In this document: piece by piece, positions 45,913-55,930 of the stretch
Layout of the letters: each line of letters opens with the position of its first letter
How positions within the stretch are numbered: the first letter of the stretch is position 1
Source: Mangifera indica
Taxonomy: Eukaryota > Streptophyta > Magnoliopsida > Sapindales > Anacardiaceae
Length of the DNA: 64,000 nt
Direction: 5' to 3'
NCBI RefSeq assembly: GCF_011075055.1
Contig: NC_058150.1
Coordinates: 12,305,408-12,369,407, forward strand
Made by a program: the position numbers and the translations under genes
Notes under the pieces: model-generated
The model's database searches: none
Seen by the model: only the letters and a program-made list of their open reading frames with translations
What the model was told of the DNA's origin: nothing

Positions 45913-48489
45913 ATGGAAGCAATGTTCGTTGGATCTGATCCTCGTCCTTATTTTCAAGTTAAGTATTTGTTTTCTCATCTCAATTATGCTAAATCCATTT
46001 GTCTCTCTCTGATAGCTGTTTAATTTCTGTTGGTGGGAAAAATAAAAATCAGAGAGGGAATCAAATGTTTGCAAGATTTATTGCAATGGTACAAAAACAA
46101 CTTCACCCCAGAAAATGCTGGAATCCTTCATGATTCCAAGGTGTACCTTCAATCACTTCAACGACAAATAAAGGTAACCTTATATACTGTTCGTCATTGT
46201 TAATAACTTGGTCTTCTTATCATAACAATACTGGCTGTGTGGTTTTCGTTTTCTATTCGAGTACACTTGTTTCAAATATTAGCATCTGGGACCTTAGATT
46301 TTGAGCTGAAATTGTTCAGATCTGAAGAACAAAATGCCACTAAGTGTTTCTACTTGTTTAGACCAATTAATAAGAAAAATCCCCTAGCAGTCATTCCTTG
46401 CTGTCAAATCTGAAATTACGTAGTTACTAATTCTATTTTCTCTTTTACATTTGTTAATGAACTTGAATCTTTATACCAACAGGATGGAGCAACTGTATCT
46501 TCCGATGTTAATGGAGCATATCTCAATGCGGACAGGTTTTTTTTCTTCCTCTTTATATTACTTAATCCTTGGAATTCTTGGTCAGTGTCTCCATGCTTGC
46601 TATTAAACTTTATAAGTTTACTTCGTTGCCTTAAATGTGTTTCAAAGGAGTTAGCATCTCTCATTCAGCTTAATTTAATTTTTCTTTTATTGTGTATTAG
46701 GTATTAGAGTTTATGTATATTAACAGGTAATAAAAGAACAAAATGACAATTTTAGACCAATTCTAAATGAAGAGATGGTGCTGGATACAAATTTTTTGAA
46801 TTCAACGTGCTCTAAACAAAAAAGGTGGTCAAAGGATTGGAATAACTTTACTTTTTTAGGATTAAATCAGAAGGAATGTGTTCAGTGTAAACATTGCAAC
46901 AAAGACATTATAGGAGCAAGTAAGAGTAATACCCAACATCTCATATATCATTTAAAATTTTGTCCACTTTTGAGAAATCCAGATTGTGTAGTAGATAAAG
47001 TAAAAGATAGAAGTGTGATTAATCAAAAACTAAATGGCTTTGATTTGGTGCAAAAGATGATGAAGCATGGGCTAAATGGCATAATAGATTATATACTTGA
47101 TGTTTACAAACTTGAGAAAGCTAAGTTGTACAAATATTTAGATAAACTCCCAAGTCATTTTAATGTAACAATTGACTAGTTGAAGAGCCACCATGAAATT
47201 CGGTTTATGGCAGTCTGGTCTATTGATGATAGTTGGGAATTGAAGAAGAGGATTATTCATTTGGAAAATTATGATTGCAGATCGAGGAGACTTTATGAAG
47301 AATTGGTTTCCGGATTGGAACATAGGTAAAAGAATATTGCCTATAGTTGTTGAATATTTTGGCTTTAATCGTGAATCAAAGGTTAATGACTTTATTCGTG
47401 ATTCAAAGGTTATTGAGCTTGAGAATTGGCTTAATGAAGGAGCTTTACTTCCTTTCGTTGGAAAATATTGTCCATGTTGTAGTTTTTTATATACACTTGT
47501 AAAGGAAGTTATGGTTGAATCTAAAGTTATGTGTGAGCTATTGGAAAGTGATATTTTCATTGAAGTCAAGACGGTTAAAGACTACTGCACGTCAAAACCA
47601 AGCAAATATTGGTTTGAATTAGCCGTAAAAAAAAGCTGTGTCCAAGGGTAAAAAGATATACAATCTTAGATGTTTTGATGATGACAACCTACTTGAGTGG
47701 GTAATGGGATGTAAAGAAGCAATTTGTGAACTAGAACTTATAGATCCTTATTTCAAGTCTTTCAGTTTTGATAAATTAACTAGACTGCACAGAGTGCTGG
47801 CATTGTTACAAGACATGAAAAATGAAATTTCAAAACTGAGAGCTTCTGAATTTAAGTTGGCAAATGAGTGTTTCCCTATGCTACTGTTCAAAAAAAGTAA
47901 AAATCTTTTCTTTTGCTGGGTTACATTATACTGCAGAGATATATTTGATGAATATTGTGACAACTCTGAGTTGGTTTTAGTAATCACAGTAATTCTAGAT
48001 CCACGATTTGAAATGGATATTGTGGAACATCTCTACAATGAAATTTATGATGATGAGGCAGACACACATTTGAAGAAAATGTTTGATGATGTCACAAATA
48101 TTTACAGTGAATATGCAGAGGATGTCAACAGTTCTGAATCATTATGCTCTTCAAAACAAGGTGATGGTAGTTCTTCCATGGGAAGACCAAATGCATTTCC
48201 ACAGAATGTGACTGATGTTGCTTCACCGAAATCAGAACTCAATCACTATTTGACAGATTCTAAGGTTCATCCACATGAAGAGTTTGATGTCCTAGAATGG
48301 TGGCTTTACAATTCTCTAACTTATCCAATAGTAGCTAGGATTGCTCTTGATTTCTTATCAATACCTATTTCTACTTGTTATACTAGTTTTTGTTCTTCTT
48401 TGTGGGATGACATTGATGGTATTTATATTACCGGTTTGGATGTCCGACCTAAAATGTGCTTGGATCTGTACAAAAGTCTGGTTGAATGA
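45913..48489 (+). pseudogene. Copy E: nearly complete but broken HLH/BED-hAT family gene
   Basis: Exon 1 45913-45957 (MEAMFVGSDPRPYFQ). Exon 2 would be 46033-46173 (KIREGIKCLQDLLQWYKNN, HLH-like), but its acceptor AG has become TG. A short extra exon like that of B remains at 46483-46535. The long exon is open from about 46775: BED finger CKHC..H....H intact, then stop TAG at 47177, frameshifts near 47270 and 47640, then open to 48489 through the hATC-like WWLYNSLTYPIVARIALDFL. The C-terminal 283-codon stretch is unbroken and still resembles B and F, so decay may be recent. It has a B-like 3' flank including an AT run. A truncated protein from an internal start cannot be excluded. Confidence 0.85.
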
Positions 48490-48824
48490 CTCTGAAAATA
48501 TATAATGAAGTGTTGTTGAAAATTTATATTGTAATTTTGGCTTCCTATATACTAAATTTTACCCTTTTTAGTATAATAACTATGAAGTTAAAATTAAAAT
48601 AAGGGATCGATATTTTATATTAAAATATATATATATATATATGATCAATGTGAGGATAGAAATTATCAATGTGGAGATAGAAGTTACAAGCAAATGGTCA
48701 TTTCATATAGTAACGTATTTGTATGGCCATGGCTGGAAATCATGAGAAAAGTAAAAATGTTGGTTCTGAATCAGGTTTTAATTGATCACAATGAAATAGT
48801 GAAGGCAGATTAGAAGAATTTGCA
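48490..48824. other. 3' flank of copy E
   Basis: Shares GATCGATATTTTATATTAAAA with the 3' flank of gene B and has an AT run at 48625-48642. A repeat AT/GTGTGGAGATAGAA-like pair lies at 48650-48685. No gene. Confidence 0.5.
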
Positions 48825-48995
48825 GCTGGCCACCTTGTTGCCACAACTGTTTCATCATTGCATTTCCATTTCCTACAGATCTCAAGTGTGTTACTAATTC
48901 GTATTCAGTCTCTCTGTTAATTATTTTGATCTGCGGAAATCACCTTTAATTATTCTGTACTGTTTTACTTTGTCGCTATAATTTCCATGTATCAT
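48825..48995 (+). pseudogene. Relic of the four-helix membrane-protein gene (behind copy E)
   Basis: Shares CTTGTTGCCACAACTGTT, CATTTCCATTTCCT, ATCTCAAGTGTGT and TTGTTAATTATTTTGAT-like words with bases 49960-50070 of the intact gene 1.1 kb downstream. It covers only the 3' third and has no open frame. Confidence 0.75.
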
Positions 48996-49529
48996 TTATT
49001 TCATTTTTATATCTTGAATATTTGCTTTAGGTATCCTCCTATTCCCACCTTAGACTTGAAAATGTGGGCTAAAGACAGAAATAAAAGATGTTATATTCCA
49101 ATGGAGGAACTTTATTCAACTGATATTTATTAGCTTGTAATATGGAAGAAAGTAATAGCGGATTTAACAAAATCCGAATACAAATCCAATCAATTAATAA
49201 AGGTGTGAGTGAGGGCGCATCGAACTCTCAATCAATTAATCCGAATACCAAACTCACTGAAACAAAGAAAGGAAGACGCCGAACACTCAAGCCTTTTAGC
49301 GGATCGAATTTCGGACCATTCGAAACCATTGTCATTTTACATTCAACACGTTTTAATTTCGAGAGCGTAGTCCTCATACATAGCAGTCCCACAGAATGAC
49401 ATAAGTTAGACTTAGAGGAAGCCAAACATTGTACCGGATCGAATATCCGATTAGACGAAAGCCTTTTCCAAAATGGAACAACTGCACACGGAAGCCAACA
49501 TCTTAGTTAAAAAAAGTCCTCTTTTTTCC

Positions 49530-49538
49530 TATAAATTA
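49530..49538 (+). promoter_or_regulatory. TATA box of the membrane-protein gene
   Basis: TATAAATTA, 37-45 bases before the ATG at 49575. It argues against use of the upstream in-frame ATG at 49473, which would lie outside the transcript. Confidence 0.6.
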
Positions 49539-49574
49539 AAAGATGCAACTCATCTTGAACACACACCAACCAAA

Positions 49575-50081
49575 ATGGCCATTGCAGAGAGTATCAAAGC
49601 TCTGTTTACTTCAATCATCACCTTCATCATTTCCCATATCTTTCACAGATCAGACCCGCCTCTGCCATCACAGACACCACCTTCCTCTTCTATTGACATA
49701 GAATCGCAAGCAGTTCCTGCACCTCAACACAATGGCAACCACTTTCTGCACCAGTGGAAAGATGTTGTTATGGCATTTTGCTTTACATCCGCACTTGAGA
49801 TGGCTCTCATGTTTGCACAACTTCAATCCAGGTTCCCCGTTTCATTTCATATTCTCTCTTTCTCTATCTTTCTTATCTTTGTTATTCTGATAGTTGCAAA
49901 CATCATTGCCCAAGATTTCACAACCGCAACTCAAGTGTTAGAGCTAGTTTCAGTCATTCTTGTTGCCACAACCGTTGTTTTCACCATCACCATTCCATTT
50001 CCTCTGATCCTCAAGTGTATCACGTGGGCTCTGTACGCGATCTCCTTGTTAATTATTTTGATTTCCAAATATTACTTTTAA
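49575..50081 (+). CDS. Small four-helix membrane protein of unknown family (168 aa)
   Basis: I do not recognise the family. The frame is open from 49473, but the start at 49575 (context AAAATGGCC, just after a TATA box) is preferred. The product begins MAIAESIKALFTSIITFIIS, has a Pro/Ser-rich cytosol-like linker (residues about 25-50), and then four hydrophobic segments at about 63-83, 90-112, 118-138 and 142-164, ending KYYF. There is no signal-peptide cleavage signature, ankyrin repeat or PGG motif. It is a single exon. Because relics of its 3' part follow copies D and E, it duplicated together with the HLH/BED-hAT genes. A membrane role is inferred only from hydrophobicity. Confidence 0.75.
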   Translation: MAIAESIKALFTSIITFIISHIFHRSDPPLPSQTPPSSSIDIESQAVPAPQHNGNHFLHQWKDVVMAFCFTSALEMALMFAQLQSRFPVSFHILSFSIFLIFVILIVANIIAQDFTTATQVLELVSVILVATTVVFTITIPFPLILKCITWALYAISLLIILISKYYF

Positions 50082-50559
50082 TCACTTGTTATTTGTATCA
50101 ACTTTCTAATTCAACTTTCTTACCTCTCTGATGAGATGAGGGATACAGTCAGTGTATAACATATTCTGTGTGTTTTGTATTTGTAATAAGATGATGCAAT
50201 AATATTTCCTTTGTTTGTTTCCATATAATATTTATTATATATTTTGTCATTCGTGGAGGCAGAGAGGGAGAATGTAGAAATTATCAAAGGGAAAGAGCAT
50301 ATTATCTGAGTTCGAATCCTAAATAGACAATGATATTTCGGATTCAAAGTCGGATGTCCACATGCATTGAGTTTTGGCATGAGGCGTATTAATTCGAAAT
50401 AAATAAATTACTAATAAATAAACAAAATATCACTAGGAAAACTTTCGTGATTTGTTTTTTGCCATATCAAAATATATAATTTCTCATCACAATGTCACTT
50501 AACTATTTTTGCATAATGATCAATATTAATATAATTATTACACTCATCATAATTTGTAC
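50082..50559. other. 3' flank of the membrane-protein gene
   Basis: A 50-bp part (GATTCAAAGTCGGATGTCCACATG) matches the downstream blocks at 42235 and 56365. No other gene. Confidence 0.5.
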
Positions 50560-53009
50560 TCTAACTCATAAACTACTTACCTTTATGCAAAAACGACTGT
50601 ATGCATAACTTTCTTCTATTAGAACTATCAGAACTTACCTTGGGTTTTAAGCTTTGTGCCCTCCTTTCATATTTATTTTCATAAATACTATACATTTTCA
50701 ATATAAGTTCTTTAATATCATCTATGCAATTAACAACGTTAGTAATTGATAAATTATCATTAATAACATCTAATAAATTTTTTACTTCTAATATCTTTGC
50801 CTTAAGACCTAAGACAGTGGCAGTGAGATAAAAAAAAAAAGAATTTTGTTTCAACGTTTTTTAAATTTCTATTTCATTTATTTAGATATATTTTTGGAAA
50901 GTATATGAAGCTTATAATCTTTAAAAAATCATTAATTTCTAACCAACTATACAAAATTAAATAAATAAGATTGTACACACATGAGCATTGGTTCATAGTT
51001 GTCTTCAATGGCTTGAACATGTTCATTAGAGTCATAACAATCTTTTAATCATGATTTGTCAAAAAAAAGGATTTTTTGAATCTTTTGGTTGGGTGTTGAA
51101 GAACTATGTTACAGGTATTTCATATTTTTTGCATGCTTTTAACATAAGGTATCTTGAGTTTTATCTAATTTTAACATTTTTTTTTAATTTTTTTTGTTTT
51201 AACCTCATTGACTCACATAATTCATGATATATTTACATCTATGGTGGGGATGATGAAATGTATACAATGACATGTCTAATTATGTATATTCTATCTTTAG
51301 CCATGCTTAAACCATTTTGAGCTATTAAATTAATAATATGATATACACATTTAATATAAAATACTGTTCTATTAAATGGAACTTTGTCATTTTTTTTTTT
51401 TGCATTATGAAAAGTCATTGTAAAAATAAAATTATTAATTTTATATTCATAAAAAATATTTGTTAATGTTTGATAAATTATAAGAGCACTATATGAATAT
51501 TTTAAATTTATAAATGCAATTATTATTCTTTTTGCATAACTACCAATTAGAATCATTGTAATAGGTAGTTGCGTATAAGTACCATATGTCTTGATTTGTA
51601 GTTGTCCATAAGTCTAAAATTATTGAAATTACAACATTAGAATTACAAAGTTCTCCAATAACTTTTAATTTTATTAATTCATAATTTCTAAGAATGTTTG
51701 ATTTCAGAGTAGACCTAGAAATTCTTTTAAATATAGGTTGAATACTATTTTGTATCATTCATTCTAATATTTCATCTTCAACGTAAGAAAAAGGTTGGTC
51801 AGAAGCATCAACATATCTGGTTATGTAGTCTTATATTTTTATTTAATCATAAATGAAAATAGACATTTCTCTCATGTACCCAGAACTGCTCACACCTCCT
51901 GTTGCACTAGTGTCGAAACCAATGGATTGCAATCTGGTGAAGGTAATTTGTTGTTGTCCTCTAAGCTCATGTGAATTTTTTTTTACAATATATGTAACAT
52001 CCCTCCCCAGAAGTACTATCCACTAAACGAGAAATGTTACGAATTAATATCCGAAGCGTCTATTATTTTTTTTTAAAATACTTTAAAATGAACATATCAC
52101 TAAAAGTGTTTAGAAATTATTCTAAGAAAATTGAAAATTTGGAAGCGAACAAAAGATGTATATACTCATTTGAAAACATACAGTAATCCTATACAACTAT
52201 ACAATCAACTCAAAAAGGTAAATAGTCAACAAGAACATGCGACTGTATGCATGTAATATAAACCAGAGATAACCTGTAATAACCAGATCTATCTTGCCTG
52301 ACCTGACCCTATCTCGCAGCTATCTCGATCACCTGTACCTATAATCATGAAAGAAAAGGAAGTGAGAGATAAGAACACTCAGTAAGGGGAAATAATTAAG
52401 TAAACTATCTCCTTTCTTGTTTTAACTCACTCTTGGAACTCAATCTCATATCATAACCTTTATAAGAAATCGAGGGGATAATCTAATTCATTTTTTACTA
52501 TTTGAGTCATACTTCGTCTCATCTAGTGTCTATTTGATATTTTCTGAAAACTAACTATAGGGATTTGATACTTTTCTAAACTCGAGCTCTCTTATTTTCT
52601 CTCACTACACAATTTCTAAATCTGAATTGAGCTCTACTACGAGTGGACCCTATTGGGGGTTTATATCCTATTACGGACGTGTCCTACTGCAGGCGGTGTA
52701 GTGTAAAGTACTCTCTCATAGTTCATAGCATACATGTGTGTCTTATATCTTACTAATCTTTCTTCCATCTAAATCTATTTATAACTCACCAGACCATACT
52801 CTTGGGATGACCCCTGAATCTTGAGCCATGAATTCCTTTTCTTGCTTTTTCTTTCTTTTCTTCTTTTTTGCTTTTTCTCTCTTTTCTTTCCTTTCCTTTC
52901 CTTTCTTTATTTCTTCCTTTCCTTTTTCTCCTCCTTTTCTTTCTTTCCAAAAACTGTAAAATATTGTTCACAAAACTATTCATTTGGTAGGATAACCTTT
53001 ATTTTTCAT

Positions 53010-53560
53010 ATAATTTTACAATCTAAACGGTCTCTAATTTATACAAGCTATATATCGTTAAAACGAGAATTCAAAGAGCTTTCCACCAAGCTATAATAGC
53101 ACTCATAATTCATTAGATAAGACAGTCAAAATGTGAGATGAATTCAGTGGCAAAAACCTGTATTTCTTGTTTATTTGGGTAAAGCAGTCTTTTTGGTTCA
53201 TACCATATTTAATAGTTCAAACGATCGTTAATTTATACAAGCTATATATCATTAGAAAGAGGATTCAAAGAGATTTTCAACAAACTATAATAACACTCAT
53301 GATACATCAGATAAGACAACCAAAACGTGAGATGAATTCAGTGGCAAAAAAACTGTCTTCACTGTTTATTTGGTAAGACAGTTGTTTTGTTCATGCAATT
53401 TAACTATCCAGACGGTCTCTAATTCATACAAGCTATATATCATTGAAAAGAGGATTCAAAGAGCTTTCTATCAAGCTATAATAGCACTCATGATACATTA
53501 GATAAGACAGTCAAAATGTGGGACGAATTCAATGGTAAAACTGTAAATATTAATCAACTC
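53010..53560. repeat. Three tandem 190-bp repeats inside the solo LTR
   Basis: Reference word TAATTTATACAAGCTATATAT occurs at 53035, 53229 and (as TAATTCATACAAG) 53420, spacings 194 and 191. Each unit also carries TCAAAGAG, a CACTCATGAT-like word, AGATAAGACA and GATGAATTCAGTGG-like words. Confidence 0.9.
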
Positions 53561-54065
53561 TCTATCATCAACAAAATCATACACATAGATACCCCAAATG
53601 GCAAAACAACATTTCTCAACTATAAAATCATCATTTATAACATAGATCCAAAGAACTAAAAACATAAAATATAAAACATATCAAGGATAATACCCCTTAC
53701 CTTGTTTCAAGTCAATCCTTGCAAGTTGGTTTCTTCCTCTTTGTCTTACTTCCTTTATTACCAAAACCACCTTAAATCAACACCAAAACATAGTAACATA
53801 TTCATATAACATGCATCCAATATATAGATAAACATAGGTAAAGGGAAATAAAGAAGAGCTTTTGGTTACCAAGGCTTCCAAAGTGCTTCCTCTTTTTTTC
53901 CTTCCTTATTTATCTTCCAAAACCCTTTCAAATCACCCACTTTTCTTCAAAAACATAGCAAGGAAAGGAAGAAAGCTGCCTTCTTCTGGAAGAGATGGGA
54001 GAATGATGGAAAAAGGGTAAAAGTTACCTTTTTTGAATTTTCTCTCTATATATATATTTACATAC

Positions 54066-54072
<7 letters not shown>

Positions 54073-54115
<43 letters not shown>
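54073..54115. repeat. (AT)n microsatellite in the solo LTR
   Basis: About 21 AT units. A short (CA)n run follows at 54150-54164. Confidence 0.95.
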
Positions 54116-54117
<2 letters not shown>

Positions 54118-55126
54118 TTATTTTTTCTTTGTAAATGCTTTGAATATAACACACACACACATACATTTCAACATATAAATTTAAAACTGAAAATGTCTCA
54201 AAGTAGGACCAAAAAATACAAGTGCCCCTGAAACGTACCTGAGGGTATTACACTATAATATGTCTGCGAAGATGCCCCTTGCTACCTAACTTGCATATGT
54301 TAAACATAAAACCATAATATTTGCACACTGCTTGGTGAATTTCTCTTCCTTCAATCATTTGTTGTATTTGGTCGAAGTAATCTCACACCATAAACCTTTA
54401 CTTTCTTTTCTTTCAGTCAAACCTATGGTTGTCCCACTTTTACCAGTTGATGCTCCTCTTGTTTCACATAGATTATCAATAATATCATCAGTACCAGCAT
54501 AATAATATTTAAATGGATTGAAATCATTTGACTATGGATCCATTTGTAAAATATATTGATAAAATTGAAATAAAAACTAAATTATAAACACAAAGAAATA
54601 TTGTTTATGAATTAAAAGACTTTCAAAATGAGAAATTGATGAGAGAATATAAGATTGAAAAGAATGAAAAATTGGGTGATTGAGAGTGTGAGTGTATATG
54701 AATTTTGGAAGGGGAACGAGGGATTTCTATAGGGAAAGTTTTGAAGAAAAAACCAAAACAAAAAAATATATATTTTTTTAAAGGCCAATGGCTCCATTGG
54801 CCTAGGATAGCAAAAGCCAAAACAACTTCTACTAGAATGGCTTCTGCTGATTCTTAAAAATTCAAAGAAAAATTTATTTATTTTTAGGTAGTGCCATGTG
54901 GGTTGGGTCAACCCATGGTACGACTTGAAAGACTTATAAGCATGGCACGACCCACCATAATAATAGATTTTAGGCTAGCTTGGTCCATTTGACATCTGTA
55001 GATCTTATAATAGTAGGGAAAATTGATTAGAAATTAGTGAAATGAAATATTTAAATATTAATTGTACGAATTGCATTAATCAGTGTAAACTAGGAAAGCA
55101 TATTGGTAATAGAAACTAAGCTTTAA

Positions 55127-55930
55127 TTCAATGTTTGCAAGATATGGCACAATGGTACAAAAACAACTTGACCCCAGAAAATGCTGGAATCCTTGATGAA
55201 TCCATAGCCTACCTTCAGTCTTTTCAACGACAAGCATATGTAACCTGACCTACTGTCTGTCATGTTCAAAACTGGTATTATGGTTTTGGTTTTCTATTTA
55301 AGTACACTTATTTCAAATAATAGCATATGGTTCCTTGGATTGAGCTAAAATAGTTTAAATCCATAGAACAAAATGCCACTAAGTGTTTCTTCTCAAGTGT
55401 CTCCCTCCTTGTTAGGTTTACTTGGTTGATCTCTTATTCAACTTAATTTTATTTGTCTTTTTGTTGGGTATTAGGTGATAGTGTTTATGTATATTAACAG
55501 GAAATAATTAAAATAAATGAACAAAATGACAAATCTAGACCTACTCTAGATGAAAAGATGGTGTTAGATATAAATTTACAAAATTCATCATATTCTAAAC
55601 AAAAAAATGATCAAATGATTAGAATGATTTCACTTCTTTAGGCTCAAAGTAGAAGGATTGAGTTCATTGTAGATATTGCAAGAGATACCTTATAAGAATA
55701 AGTAAAAGTGAAACTACATATCTTAGACATCATTTAAAAAGATGCGTTGGTTTGACAAATCACCGTGTAGTAGACAAAGCAAATGGTGGTGGGTTAATTC
55801 TCCAATTTATCCAACATTAACTATGATGGCTTATAACTTCTTGTCAATACATATTTCATGGCCTTTTCTTCCAACACATTTTGATTATTCTTTGAGGAAT
55901 GAAATTGATTATTCTTCTTGTCAATCTCCC
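55127..55930 (+). pseudogene. Copy G: internally deleted HLH/BED-hAT family gene
   Basis: Exon 1 is gone. Exon 2 starts mid-helix at 55127 (CLQDMAQWYKNN, GILDESIAYLQSFQRQ) and its donor has decayed (CATATGTAACC). The intron and the acceptor ACAGG (55497-55501) remain. The long exon reads EIIKINEQNDKSRPTLDEKM, then loses frame in the BED finger (stop and frameshifts at 55610-55660). About 1.3 kb is deleted between VVDKANGG (about 55785) and WVNSPIYPTLTMMAYNFLSI. It ends shortly after with a truncated C-terminus. The deletion resembles that of copy D but has different endpoints. Confidence 0.85.

Larger units (their letters stand above)
51993..54252. mobile_element. Putative solo LTR (about 2.26 kb) inserted in the hAT BED-finger region
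   Basis: Begins TGTAACATCCCTCCCCAGAA and ends ACCTGAGGGTATTACA, the TG..CA ends and wording typical of long gypsy LTRs. Flanking pentamers ATATA (51988-51992) and CTATA (54253-54257) agree at four of five bases. Removing it brings the BED-finger part and the transposase body together in order. No primer site, polypurine tract or internal gag-pol accompanies it, hence solo LTR by recombination. It contains a 190-bp tandem repeat, a pyrimidine tract (52835-52940) and an AT run (54073-54115). Confidence 0.75.
50573..54460 (-). pseudogene. Broken Ac/RICESLEEPER-type hAT transposase
   Basis: Minus-strand pieces in order: YFDQIQQMIEGREIHQAVCKYYG with LGSKGHLRRHI (BED finger, about 54390-54256; second Cys changed to Tyr), the solo LTR, QPFSYVEDEILE and SRSTLKSNILRNYE (51820-51690), DLWTTTNQDIWYLYATTYY (first catalytic Asp, about 51610), YIKCVYHIINLIAQNGLSM (the RCxxHxxNL site, about 51330), YLMLKACKKYE (51150) and CIDDIKELILKMYSIYENKY (50740). 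Many frameshifts and stops. Unlike genes B and F, this copy still shows true hAT landmarks, so it is a transposon rather than a member of the domesticated family. Confidence 0.8.
50560..54998 (-). mobile_element. Ac-like hAT transposon remnant split by a solo LTR
   Basis: The minus-strand left terminus at 54998 reads CAGATGTCAAATGG, a decayed form of the CAGAGGTGTCAA terminal repeat seen intact at 62463-62474. Next comes a GC-rich subterminal region with GGGTTG/CAACCC words, as in Ac-like elements, then a leader sequence shared with 61594-62060. It continues with the BED finger, then 2.26 kb of inserted LTR, then the transposase body. The other end near 50560 is not defined and the hATC region is missing, so the element is truncated. 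Confidence 0.75.

Noticed and set aside
49473..49574. Upstream in-frame start of the membrane-protein gene (MEQLHTEANIL...)
   Set aside because: A TATA box at 49530-49538 lies inside this extension, so the extension would be outside the transcript. The ATG at 49575 has a good context and a hydrophobic N-terminus.
50300..50360. tRNA-like GAGTTCGAATCCTA word
   Set aside because: No acceptor stem, anticodon arm or D-arm could be built around it.
52786..53096. Open frames rich in Lys/Glu (minus) or Phe/Leu (plus)
   Set aside because: They come from a purine/pyrimidine tract inside the solo LTR.
53010..53560. Possible CRISPR-like array
   Set aside because: Repeats of about 190 bp with diverged units and no constant short repeat/spacer pattern, inside a plant LTR.
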